Positions 37,698 through 48,129 of a stretch of DNA of 64,000 bases are shown here, piece by piece; the first letter of the stretch is position 1; each line of letters starts with the position of its first letter. A program made the translations under genes and the position numbers. Below the pieces are notes generated by a model. That model did no database searches, was not told the origin of the DNA, and saw only the letters and a list, made by a program, of their open reading frames with translations. Source of the DNA: Brachyhypopomus gauderio (Eukaryota > Chordata > Actinopteri > Gymnotiformes > Hypopomidae); contig NC_135211.1 of NCBI RefSeq assembly GCF_052324685.1, positions 7,562,193 to 7,626,192 on the forward strand, written 5' to 3'.

Positions 37698-40600
37698 CAG
37701 TGAATACCTTTGGAAGCTAAACAGTAACTTCCAATTCTAATTCATTTACATTCGCCTAATTTAAAACATCTTTCATACAGGTTATTAAAAAGGAACGAGA
37801 CAAGTTGACGCACATTTCCCAAATCTATCTTAACACAAGTGAGCACAAGAATGACACTCTCTGTGTGTTCCAACTGGAGTGAGATCACCCAGATTCAAAC
37901 CAGCACCACAGCCAAACTGTAAACTCTATACTATAGACTATATTTGTATATATTTATATAGACTATATAAGTCCGTGTGCCCTCTAGACACAAGCCGTGG
38001 CTGTGTGACAACACACAGAAATCAATCTTTTACCATGTAAAACCTTCTTGTTCAGGTTCACCAACAAGCCCAAATGTCTAATTACGAATAACACAATTGG
38101 AAACTCGATTTTTAAATTGTATTTGGTTTAAAAAATAAATAAATAAATAAAAACATCTAGAATGCATAACATTTCTGAGCTCGAACATTCAAAACCGCTT
38201 CCCCAAACAAAGCATTTTGGAGAACTCCAGGTAGCCTCTGTGATCTTTGGAGAGTGAACAAGGTTTTTTCCAGCTGCAGCACTTCTGTGCAACTGGTCGC
38301 CATCCCCCTCTGTCATGGCGGGTTCCGGAGGTCAGCTACAAAGCACGATGATGGACATGTATAGGGCTCTCAGCCAAGGCACTCCATGACGGCATGACTC
38401 AGCACTGGAGAAGAGGGGCGGGGCCACAGGGCCACATGGGCGGGGCCCCTCTCTCACTGATGAGTCTGGGCTTTAAAGGACAGCTGAGGCAGTGGATCAC
38501 TCAACGTCTCTCTGCCAGCACGGCACTGCGGATTATGGGCTCCACGACTCCCATAGGGGAAGACTCTAGAAGATATTGTGCGTGTGTATGTGTGTGCACG
38601 CACGCGCGTGCGCGTGTGTGTGTGTGTATGTGTGTGTGTGTGTGTGTGAGTGAGAAAGAGGGAGGCATGAGTAGATGTAGGTCTGGTGCTCGGTTAAGAG
38701 GTCTTTCCATCTGTAAGACGTACAGTCTTGACCAGAGCTCAAGGAGATGTGGGAAATTGATGCATATGAAGCTGCAGTGCTAGACGATGCCATGGAGTTA
38801 CATTTCTCTGTCTCATCCCTGCTACATAAACTCCCTATTTGTGATTAATGTTCCGTGTGATGGGGCGTCACACCCCCACACCTCCCTGTTCTCCACCACT
38901 CCTACTCAATGCTCTAGATCTTCAGCAATGGGGAGTCAAAGAGTTTCTAACACAAAGCAGAAGCCTCCCAGATCTCCACATTTTCTTAATCACTTCCTCA
39001 TTATAGAGTTTTGAATTCACTCCCCCAACCAAAATTGTTTTGTATATTCATGGATCCCTTTCTCATTAAATAAGGTCAGCGTTGCTTCAAATAGTTCCCA
39101 CTTCCAACGATCACACCAGCTTGTCTCAGCGGATGAAGGACCTATGGCCAGATGTTTTTTTCCTCTTTATTTGTTTGATTGATTTTTAGAACTAGGCCCT
39201 GGGCTACTTATGATCTTGGCAAACACTTTCTGAACATGCATTGGCCACAAAACAAACCAATCCCACAGTTCCCTGCAGGGGTAGCCTGGTAGGCAGAGGG
39301 GTCAGGTACAGATTAATGCAACCTGACCCTCAACTTCAGCCTGTGCACACGGTCTGTAGAAGATCAAAGGAAATGCCAACCCTAGTTGTTTAAAAGCACA
39401 GAGAACCCTAGGAACCATCCCAAACTATAATATCAGTAATTCAACAGAGGGTTGAATTACAGATGCTTCTAATAGGCCCAGCCTCAAAAACAATGAAGAC
39501 ATGCATCTGAAAATGCAACTTATTGCTCACTGAGGATTTATTTACTTATTTAAATCAAAAGGAAACAGACAGTCTGGAGAAAGGTGCTGAGCATAAAGAG
39601 ATAAACACCAAGGTCATTGCTACAGGAAACATCTCTGAAATACTAATGGCTTAAGACCAATTTCAGAGTTGCGTTGAATCCCGCAATCAATTTTGCACCG
39701 ACACAGCCTCCAAGGCCACAGAGTGGGAATGATTACAGGGAGCTCAGGGTCTGCCCCCCAGGAACCACAAACCTGAACAGTAATCATAACAGAAATTTGC
39801 AGTCTGCTCAGAAAGATGTTTTGAAGGTTGTTGCCCCCCCCCCCATTCCATTCTTCAACACTTGAATCATAGTAATGAGGGCTCCTGATTCACTTGCTTG
39901 TGCCAAACGCAAATCTGTAAATAAAAAACAATATATAAATCTGTCGAGAAAAGAGAGGAAACACAGCCCAGTTTCCTACAGCAGGTGCAAAAGAATCTTA
40001 AACATTGCATATTTTTGTCAAAATAATTAAATTAAAATGTTTAAAAATTTACAGTTTTCAACTTTCCATAAATAAAGTCTTCAAACACATGTCTGGTGTC
40101 ACTTTTCTGTTCTGGTCTTGTGTCTACAGCAGTTACGTTAGACTACTAGCAGTATTGAGCTAACAGCAGGTCAGCCATATTAGGGGCAAGGTGAAACTTG
40201 TGTAAATCAGATTTTCTTTTGCTAAACCATTTAAATGCATTTCACATTACAAATGTAGTAGTAATATCTCTTAAATAGACACCTGTTTGTCTCTCCAGTG
40301 TTTGGCAAGAGGACATAAGACCAGTTATGTCTACCTAACACCACACACACACACACATCTACACCCAAACCACAGAACTCTAAGCTAAGCAAAGCAAAGA
40401 TTGAGAATAAAACATCATGACATGCACGCACACATCTGCAAAGAACATCATGTGACAGAGCATGATAAAAATAGAAAAAAACAAAAAAAAAACAGCAAAA
40501 AGGCAGAAAGTATGTCCCTCATTGAGGTCATGAAAGACTTCACGTCTTCAGGACAGCTCTGGCTGTCTTTGTGATTAGTGAAGGGACAGGAATAAATGGT

Positions 40601-41206
40601 TCGCACAGAGCGGTCCCCACATAGAGGTCCCATATGACTGCAGCTTATTTAAGTGTTAAACCACATTGATGTATTTGGCATATAGACCAAACTATGTTAC
40701 AGAATTTAGACCAGGTTAGACCAGGGTAAAAAAAAACTTTTAGCTATTTATTTTTTAAAGTACATGCACAATTGTTTCAAATGTATGATGTACATCTGGG
40801 CTTCCTTAACGGTTTCCTCAATGGCATTATGAACTGTACTGTCCAAAAACAAATAACAATGAATTCAGCTTTATTTGGCTTTTCAAAAGCACGACAAAAA
40901 AATGGCCTCTGGGAAGAGTCCGTCCAGTTTCTCTTATCAGGGTGTAGATCCCAACAACACCAGGAGCCTCTCTGAACCTGCACGTCTGCCCTGCAGTATT
41001 AGTTACTCTGCACTACCTGCTCCCTCAGCACAGCAGAGGTTTCACTGCAGGTCAAGCGAAGGTTACTAATGGGGTATTTTGGCATGTTACTTTCTTTGTA
41101 AACATGAAGCACCAGCTTAGGGCTTCAGTGTACTCTCTCTCCCTCTCTTTTTACCCATCTCCCTCTCTCCTGCTCTTTCACCCTTCATGCCCAACCAACA
41201 GGCCCA

Positions 41207-41286
<80 letters not shown>

Positions 41287-44200
41287 GCTTCCTCCGTAGC
41301 AGAGCGACCGAGGGCCGAGACGTGTGTCCTTCTTTTACCCTCCACTCTCTGCATCTCCCCCTCTGTACTGTTCCACCCCACTGGCCAGCACCGGCCACTC
41401 CCCGCCTTCACAAATCCACAAATCAGCTCCACTCGTCGGCGCCTCGCTCTTCCGCCACCCAATCAGATAAGCAAACACTCCCGATGACGTTCCGTGCTCT
41501 CGAAATGAGGTTCAGTGGACGCGCTGGTGATGAATTTACTGCTTACTCAGCTTTCGTCTTACGCACGTGCACAGATGGAGTTTTTTTGTTTTGTTTTTAT
41601 GCCAAAACAGAATTCAAACAAGCGCGCCATCAGATGCCAACGCACCATGTCTTCACCACGGGCAAAATGTACTCGCCTTTCACTTTTAACCAAGTTAAAA
41701 CGGCCTGCAATTAACCCAGCTGGTCTCAGGTGAGCTTCGCCGTCCCGGGCTGAACCGAGCAGCATTCTGCAGCGTACGGAGGAGCGGGTGGATGTTGTGT
41801 CTGGAGACATCCCTCGTCCTCCCTGTAATGTCTGTGCATCACTTCAATTGCTTGCTTAGACGATCTCTGCCATCACCGAAGCCTTCACCAACCCCAAGGA
41901 AGCCCCCTCCCCTCCCCCCAACCCTCTCCACATAACAGGATTCATGCTTTGCCATTTCATTTTGCAGCGGTGAATAATTCATCAGATTGCTTAGCTACAC
42001 CGCTGCCTCTGGTTTGCCTGACCATGCGATAGTGAAGCAGAAATAATCAAAGACGCATTCTGGCAGAGATCTCAAAGTGAGCCCAGATTACCGTTCTCGG
42101 GTGAAAATGGCTCCCTACTCTTCTAGCGACACGAAATTAACCAACCCACTGCAAAATGGACTCAGGAAGGAGTAGGAGGCCTTGGTGGAGTCTGAAAATA
42201 GCTTTGTGCTGTTTTCAAAAGGATAAAATTAGCACAAAGCAGGGACAAGCAGGAATTACTTCATGTCTTCAGAAGCCAAATCAAGCTCATTTTAGAATTT
42301 TAACACACAGGAAAATATACAGCATATCACAGCATGTAGTTTAACTAGTAGTAATGTTGTCGTTCCCCCTACAAGGAGGAACAAAGTACAAAGAAGCAGA
42401 AAGACTCCACGACACCATGTTTTATCGTGTTGTTTTTTTGTGTGTTCTGTGCTGAAGCGTTCTGAACAAGCGCCAACATTCCTGGCGTTTACTTTGTGCA
42501 CTGGTGAATCACTGCAACGAACATCAGTAATTTTGGTCAAAGTCATGCCGGTCACGTCACATCTGTGCTCCACTGCTTTTTAATATTTAGTGATGTTACA
42601 TTGTGATGGTAATATGTAATATCATTGCAGTAGTCGAGATATGACTGACAATCTCATTCAATCTCATCTCTTTTCTGCTGACTGATAAACACCTGGTGAC
42701 TACCACCGAAAACAACAAAACCTGTTACCAGATGAAATGACACTGACACTCTTGCTCTGGCAAAGGTTAATTGATTATTTTTACTCTCTGCTTCAGATGC
42801 TATGTCTGGGAGGGGGAGGGGGAGGAGCCCCCCCCCCCCCCCCCCCCCCCTTCAGTCTAACCAGGACACAAAGCGCTCAAATTCAGCTGAAGCATCTGTC
42901 ATTCAGAGAGTGTGAGTAGTGATGGCAGCTGGCCAAATACCTCCAGGGCTACGCAGGTGGGTGTGTGTGGTAAGAGAGGAGAGAGAGAGTGAGAGACAAA
43001 GACTGAAATAGACAGCGAAAAAGAGGTGTAGAAAGACAAAGAGCCGAGTAAAGAAAGCTGGGAGAGAGGCACATTCCTTCTGGGGGGAGGAGGGACGGAC
43101 GTACAGCGTACTGCTCTTCAGTCCCGCGGCCCATTTGAAGAGAACGTCTTTCCTCCTTTGAGCAGGTGTGGAGGACAGAACAGAGCAAATGTTCTGGCAT
43201 AGATTGACAGACTGTTAGAAGTTAGGGCTCGCACATCATAGGTACATCTCCCCATACCCCCCCCTCCCCACCCCCACAGCACAGCCAGGCATAATTGAAG
43301 GTAACTGGATTCATTATCCAGGTCATGCCTTTAAAGAAATATCAGCAGTGATATATTGCATTAAAATGATTCTCTCCATTTATTGCTCTCCGCTGACATT
43401 TGTCATTTCGGTGGATCAAGTTGTTTTATGTTCCTACACAAAGAAATGAAAGCTAGCAAAGGCAGACAGAGAGAAGTCCTAAGGTGAGGCCAACCCACTC
43501 CTGTGACTAGCCACTATCATGCACGTTCCATGCAGGGTCACATGACTGTGGTTCACTCAGAGCCCGTGAGAGTCCACCGCCACTCTGCACTGATCTGCTA
43601 TAAGGAGCACTGCGTTACCTCCTGCAGATGGAGTGGGCGGAGCCTGCCGTGTGGCTGGTTTAGGACTAGGACTAGGTCTGCTCTGCTTCAGACCTTACTA
43701 CTCCGTCTTGTCTGTGGGCCGGCAGCAGGTGTGTGTGCACTGGTGTGTGTGCACGGAGGTGTGTCCTTTTATGCAGAGGGGTGCAGATAGCCTGAAGGGA
43801 CTGGCTGGATGATACTCCATCTCCTCACTCATGCTGAATGAGTGTGTGTGTGGTGCGTACATAATGCCTCAATGCCAAAACAAACGCGTGCACGGACCTG
43901 CGCTCGCACACGCACGTTCACGCACCCGCGCTCGCACACGCACGTTCACGCACCCGTGCCTGCATGCACAGGTACATATGGGACACGCCTACGCGCACAT
44001 GTACATATTCACACGTGCACGCACACACCCAAGCGCACACACACTTCCTGGCAGCCCCTGTAGATGGCTGAGAGAAAAAACAAAACAAAACAGTCTCGAA
44101 AGCGACATGTTGGGAGTTTATAAGATCTCCATGGAGACAGCGTTGTGCTTTCACAAGTCTGAGAGGCGGTCAGTTCTGCCGTGCCTGTTTGAGAAGGGAA

Positions 44201-47200
44201 AGTGAACTTAGAAACCCCCGCATCTCAGCATGCAGTCAGCAAAAGGCCCCGCAGTGTCGGCGTGGGGAGAAGAGTCTACCCCTCTCTAGTGCTAATACTC
44301 ATCACCAGCTCTTACTGAGGGAGGGGAAGTGACAGCCCCCCCACCCGTATTCACTACTACACGCAACTGCCTTTACATGACACCAGAAAGAGAGCTTAGC
44401 GCGTGTGTGTGTGAGTTTATGTGTGAATGACAAAAAGAGGCTCACACTGTGTGTGTGTGTGTGTGTGTGTGTGTTTATGTATGTCTAGAAATTAAGCTCT
44501 AATGAAATTTTGATGCAGTTCTGTCCCTGATGTGGGATTCTAGTACTGAGTATAAGGGTGAGATTGGTGTTGGTGTCTGTGTGTGTGTGTGTGTGTCACC
44601 TTCACCACAGGTGCTAGGATGTTTTGCATTTGTGTCTAACCTTTGCAACTGTGAACATATGCTGTTTGATGTGTGGATTTACCAGCCATAGGCTGCCACA
44701 CCTGCCCAAGGTCATGGAGGTGGAGATGGTATATGGCCACCATGGAGAAGAGAAACCTCCCTGTGGGGGTGAGGGTTTGTAGGAGTGGTGGGTCAAAGCC
44801 CAGGGGCACTAGCAGTGCAGCGCTCACGAGCCCCATCGGGGACCAAGACTGGCACTGCAGCTCGATAAAAAGACACCATCACGAGGGGCAGACGGTTGCA
44901 AAGGGGCAGACGCAAGAACACGCCGTTCTAAATTTCCCCATCAGCAACTTGAAGTTTCTGGGCGAAAAGCAGCGAGAGACTCACAGTAGACATCACCTCA
45001 GCCCGCTCAAGCTCCATTATTTATATAATCCCCCCTTTTGTTTCACTCTTTCCTATCTCACTCTTACAAAAGGGCAGTGACATCACGTTAAACGCTACAG
45101 CAGGAAGTGGCCGATAGCGATCAACACGGGGTCACCTCAGAAGCGCTTGCGTTAGCCGTCGTGAGGGTTTGTGCTTCTCGCGAGGCCTTTACAACACGAC
45201 CCCACCGCCAAACCCTTCAAACAGCACACATTTATTTTACCATCGATAAAATGTTATTTTGGAGAATAATAGGGAAATGTACTTGAATATACAAACCGAG
45301 CAATTAACAGGCAACCCAAGTTTTGTGCTCCAGAGTAGACAACATTAGGGTCAAATAACGCTGGGCTAAACTGGCTGTCTGAGCACACGCAGACAGGCTG
45401 GATGAGACGGCTGCCTGCTCTAGTCAGCCTGTGTGCTCTGACGAGGCGCACCAGAACATACAGCATTGCTGGCTCATGAGGGATCCCCCTAACATGCCAT
45501 CCACTTTTAGAATTTCAATACTGAATCATGTTTCTTGGTGTAAGCGCAACAAACTGCAAATCATTTAAAAAGAAACAATACAAATATATGCAATGATGCC
45601 AGCAGGTGTGATCCATTTTTATTCATTGTTTTGCCATATTACTGCTGCACCAGAAAGTAATGCCAAGTGTTTAGCATCAAAGCCAAGTGATGCTAAGCGT
45701 ACTTCTAAACGTTATTATTTTGTTTACATAAAAGTGGGCATTGAAAACACTGAAAATAAATTTTTATGCATATGTCAGACATTTTAATTTAGATTAGATT
45801 ACTATATTTAATATGATTTGGGCAGAAATGGTCTAATGTTTTGTTAATCTGTTTAACAGTGATAACATGGGCTTAAATGCTTAATTAACTGACTAAGTGC
45901 TTCTATAACAAGTGGTCATTCCAATCACAATCTTTGAGCGTATGTCAGGCAGAAACGTACGCTGCCCCCGTGTGGCCGGGCATATTACAACATGCATTCA
46001 CTGATCACCAAACAAACACCAAGATGCCTTTGTCTTAACCATTCCCTATAACAGTTTCAGTTTCAGTTCTCACGAGCCAAGAATCTGTAAATATTTATCT
46101 GAGATGACGAGGCTATTTATTTAAAGTGTTAAAATATTCAGTTCTCGTAATGGGCTATTTTAGATGCGTCTGACGTCTATATGGGTCTCATTTGAACCGT
46201 CTTCATTCTAGTTATCATCGGGGTTTCTGATGGGTGGCGCTTTTGACCAAGTTATAGCCTATATGTCATACAAGGACCCTTATGTAATATCCAACACTAA
46301 AGAAAGAAAAGAAAAAGAAAACAATTGGGGGTGAAAAAATTGATTAATAAACGACACGGATGTGTTATCACTCGACACGCACAAACGAGGTAATAAATCA
46401 CCTCAGACTACTGCATCACCACACCAATACATCTGTGGCCCACAAACACAGCGTCTTCGGCTTTACAGCCGGACAGCTGGAAACTTATCACCCACGGACA
46501 TGCCCTTCCTCTATTCCCTTCATCCTACGCAATAGTCGTCTCACTTCCACTTTGTCTACTTTTCCCCCCCAGATCTCTCCATTTTTGTGCCGTTTCCTCC
46601 ACACGGTCGCGTGAATTCCACCATCGCGCGCGCGCCTCGCGTGCTTTGTTCAATTCTGCAGCCCAGGCTCTGCAATCCGTCCAGCAACTATGCACATCTT
46701 AAATTTAAATATCAACTGCATTAAGTGCATTTTTTATCATGCAAAAAAGTCACAATATTTAAAAACATTTACTTAACAAAATATATATATATATAAGGTC
46801 CACTGAATAGCACAGTAAACATGGCTTGATGTGCCAGGGCTGGGTTACACTGAAACTGGCCAGCTGACAGACAGATAGACTACAGTAACAAAGAATCATC
46901 CGTGTTGTAGCTGGTAGGCACCAACAGAGGCACAAAGGAATGGAGGCACCATCTTTGGTTGTAGCTCCTGGCTTCAAAGAGCGATGTCATAGTTCACGAA
47001 ACGACAACTGCCGTTTGACATATTCAATAATAAAACTAAAGTTAATACTCGGTAGCCGTCCAATTGTTGAATTTATAGTGCCAGCTGACAATTAACAAAA
47101 GGCTCGTTGAAAGATCGTTAAAAAAATACTTAATTTCAATGAAATTGGATAAACTCGCACGTTCTGTGGTTTGACTACGGACAAAAATAATAAACAGTGG

Positions 47201-47464
47201 CACAGTTGTTGTAGAAAAACGTTTTATTCCACCAAATATGGTGCGTGGAGTCAACAAAGGAGGACGAGACGGAGCACAACAAACTCACGTATGTGCGCAG
47301 CTGGCGATGCTGACGGGTTTGTGGTACACCTCCAGACAAATGGGGCAGGAGAACTGGCTCTCCAGGCCGTCCGCGGCCGTTCCGGCCCCGCTCTGCTGCT
47401 GCTGCTGCTGGTGCTGATGCTGCCTGAGCTGGGCAGCCGACACGAAACTGCGGAACATCGCCAT
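24402..47464 (-). CDS. rnf166: RING-type E3 ubiquitin ligase RNF166
   Basis: Six coding exons in transcript order are 47464-47289, 37647-37491, 37308-37196, 27683-27569, 24834-24727 and 24467-24402, with phases that join to a 244-aa protein (human about 237). ATG is at 47462-47464 ([12 protein letters not shown]). The RING finger is C40/C43/C56/H58/C61/C64/C76/C79. It is followed by a C2HC finger (C105/C108/H120/C124), C2H2/Di19-type fingers (C159/C162..., C189/C192...H210/H215) and a C-terminal ubiquitin-interacting motif ([16 protein letters not shown], 228-243). This is the layout of the RNF114/125/138/166 family. In mammals RNF166 ubiquitinates p62/SQSTM1 in antibacterial autophagy and supports RIG-I/TRAF signalling (known from the family, not seen here). 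A Q/H-rich run (16-24) is encoded by CAG-type triplets. It is divergent with ctu2. Intron 3 is swollen by transposons, and several splice sites abut CA/GT repeats. Confidence 0.95.
24474..24489. repeat. (CA)n tract at the acceptor of the last rnf166 exon
   Basis: On the transcript strand this reads (UG)8 followed by UUUGCAG and the exon. It replaces the usual pyrimidine tract. Confidence 0.85.
24701..24718. repeat. (GT)n tract at the donor of rnf166 exon 5
   Basis: On the transcript strand it is (CA)9, starting 8 nt after the exon 5/intron 5 border. It is complementary to the (UG)8 at the other end of the same 259-nt intron. Confidence 0.85.
25155..25292. repeat. Minisatellite with embedded (GT)n
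   Basis: Four copies of TACACCGCTGGACGCTAG (with small changes) are separated by (GT) runs of shrinking length. They lie in rnf166 intron 4. Confidence 0.85.
25494..25830 (+). mobile_element. Possible solo LTR
   Basis: The segment begins TGTCACGGTGACAG and ends GATGACA, so TG...CA-type ends are present. It is GT-rich with a CAATAAACG polyadenylation-like signal near 25780. This resembles Gypsy LTRs of fish. No matching target duplication was found, so the call is weak. Confidence 0.3.
25920..27150 (+). pseudogene. Decayed LINE reverse transcriptase fragment
   Basis: GVPQGSVL is encoded at about 26593-26616 and [12 protein letters not shown] at about 26685-26720. These are the conserved RT motifs '[10 protein letters not shown]' and 'YADDTQ' of a non-LTR retrotransposon, here with one catalytic D changed. 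An earlier piece ([10 protein letters not shown], about 25970-26000) looks like the region normally found after the RT domain, so the copy is rearranged. It lies within rnf166 intron 4. Confidence 0.55.
27750..27925. repeat. 31-bp GC-rich minisatellite
   Basis: Five full units and one partial unit of GCCCTAGGGGCCGGCCAACA plus CCCCGCGCTCC start at 27750, 27781, 27812, 27843, 27874 and 27905. Units are nearly identical and contain the palindromes CCTAGG and GGCCGGCC. They lie in rnf166 intron 3, about 70 bp upstream (transcript sense) of exon 4. Confidence 0.95.
29824..30030. repeat. (CA)43-spacer-(GT)38 inverted microsatellite
   Basis: A pure CA run (29825-29910) is followed by a 13-15-base spacer (TGCATAGTAGTGG) and a pure GT run (29924-29999). 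They form a near-perfect inverted repeat of about 75-bp arms. Confidence 0.95.
31526..32107. mobile_element. Harbinger-like MITE
   Basis: The inverted ends TGCTGCATTCAAATGG (left) and the reverse complement of CCACTTGAATGCAGCA (right) differ by one base. TTA flanks both ends (31523-31525, 32108-32110), which matches the TWA target preference of PIF/Harbinger elements. It is non-coding. Confidence 0.75.
33180..33620 (+). repeat. AT-rich dispersed repeat, copy 1
   Basis: It starts ATTTACCTGACGAATTTTAA, passes through AAATATTTAACTTAATTAAG (33433-33452) and ends in a GC-rich block with GCGCGCGCGAAGTTACAAAA. The same order recurs at 35795-36220 (plus) and, reversed, at about 33900-34305. A short piece is at 31370-31405. 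Confidence 0.75.
33664..34758. mobile_element. Third hAT element, palindromic 8-bp target duplication
   Basis: The left end CACATATGTCAAAGTCAAAG pairs with the right end CTTTGACATCCCTG (reverse complement CAGGGATGTCAAAG). GTTTAAAC flanks both ends exactly (33656-33663 and 34759-34766). 'CCGGCCCGC'/'TCCGGCCCTC' motifs sit inside each end, as in Charlie-like hATs. It carries a reversed copy of the AT-rich repeat family also found at 33180 and 35795. Confidence 0.8.
33890..34305 (-). repeat. AT-rich dispersed repeat, copy 2 (inverted)
   Basis: This is the reverse complement of copy 1, from GCGCAATGAACAAAGTCATG through CAGCACGTTAAACTT to GCACTTTTCAAACCTGCAAC. With copy 1 it makes a long imperfect inverted repeat with about 400-bp arms. 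Confidence 0.75.
35428..35462. repeat. Poly(G) run of 35
   Basis: Thirty-five consecutive G residues follow a (TA)n tract. Run length in an assembly may be unreliable. Confidence 0.9.
35795..36300 (+). repeat. AT-rich dispersed repeat, copy 3
   Basis: It has the same order of motifs as copy 1, including AAATATTTAACTTAATTAAG near 36030 and GCGCGCGCGAAGTTACAAAA near 36170, and ends at a poly(G) run (36290-36305). Confidence 0.75.
36322..36391. repeat. (AT)n microsatellite
   Basis: About 35 uninterrupted AT units; self-complementary. Confidence 0.95.
36648..36761. repeat. Imperfect palindrome (hairpin)
   Basis: CGTGCTATAACGTGTAATAT (36650 region) followed by TGTCACTGCTGTGCTG is inverted as CAGCACAGCAGTGCCAATAT followed by TACATGTTATAGCACG at 36722-36758. 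Arms are about 36 bp with two mismatches around a 35-40-bp loop that is itself GC-rich (GGCACGAGGCCGCAGGCC). A related single arm occurs near 32150-32190. Confidence 0.8.
37652..37696. repeat. (CA)n at the acceptor of rnf166 exon 2
   Basis: In the transcript this is a UG-rich tract ending GUGUGUCUAG directly before the exon. Confidence 0.9.
41209..41285. repeat. (CA)n microsatellite
   Basis: About 38 CA units in rnf166 intron 1. Confidence 0.95.
42807..42850. repeat. (GGGGGA)n followed by poly(C)
   Basis: GGGAGGGGGAGGGGGAGGAG is followed directly by about 22 C residues, so the G-rich and C-rich halves can pair. Confidence 0.9.
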
Positions 47465-48129
47465 CACGGACGCGGATCTCGGATCTCCGCTCCCGGAGGA
47501 AAAAACAGGGGGGGGGATGTTTCTTCTGTGTGCCGTTAGTAAACTCTCGGCCCGCGGGATTCCGAACCGTTCGGGGAAATAAAGGAGTCAGATGTCATTT
47601 AGACGGAGCGTCTGTTTCCGCCGCACGGCCGCCGTTGACCGGGAGGACACGCCGCCGTATCGGAGAAGTAAACATTACAAGGTAGCTTTAAGCGAACGGT
47701 TTAAAACCCCCGTTAGACGAAGTGCGTGGTGGGTGTTGTAGTTTAGTTCGTCGCCAGTTTGGCAGCGCGGCGACGTCAAGAGACTACATTCCCAACATGC
47801 TTTGCAGCACAATTTTTACGGACAATGGATGTGTTTGGAGCTTTGACAAATTAATCATATGATATTAACTATTAAATACCCCATATTCTGGCTTCAAAGA
47901 TACTGTACTAAAAAAAACCGATCTATCAGATCTGATGAAAACGCAGAACGGTCTCGGACACAGTTGCAGGTCAACAAGCCTGCGCGTGATCTTCCACGTC
48001 ATCAGAGAGCGCCAGTGTAGAGACGTAGCGGCAGGCATGGACGGACGCGTCGCATCATGATACTACCTTTTCTTTCTGGACTACAGGCATTTCAAGGACG
48101 TATAGCAAAACGTTATCTGCGTTAAAATC
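47465..48129. promoter_or_regulatory. Bidirectional promoter of rnf166 and ctu2
   Basis: 665 bp separate the two divergent start codons. The left half (47490-47780) is GC- and CpG-rich. Two ZNF143/THAP11-like motifs are present: ACTACATTCCCAACATGC at 47783-47800 (plus; one base shorter in the spacer than the usual ACTACAnnTCCCAgnATGC) and ACTACAACACCCACCACGC on the minus strand at 47724-47742. RNF166 and CTU2 are also head-to-head in human as far as I recall. No TATA box was found. Confidence 0.65.

Larger units (their letters stand above)
37697..47288 (-). other. rnf166 intron 1
   Basis: The 9.6-kb intron holds no recognisable coding exon. It carries CA/GT microsatellites (about 38580-38650, 41209-41285, 44446-44474, 44578-44597) and a purine-rich stretch near 42970-43060. 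It also carries the G-run/C-run pair at 42807-42850 and CG-rich ACGCAC repeats near 43885-44040. Confidence 0.6.

Noticed and set aside
41104-41714. Long ORFs around 41.2 kb
   Set aside because: They run through (CA)38 and have no conserved domain or rnf166 exon signature.
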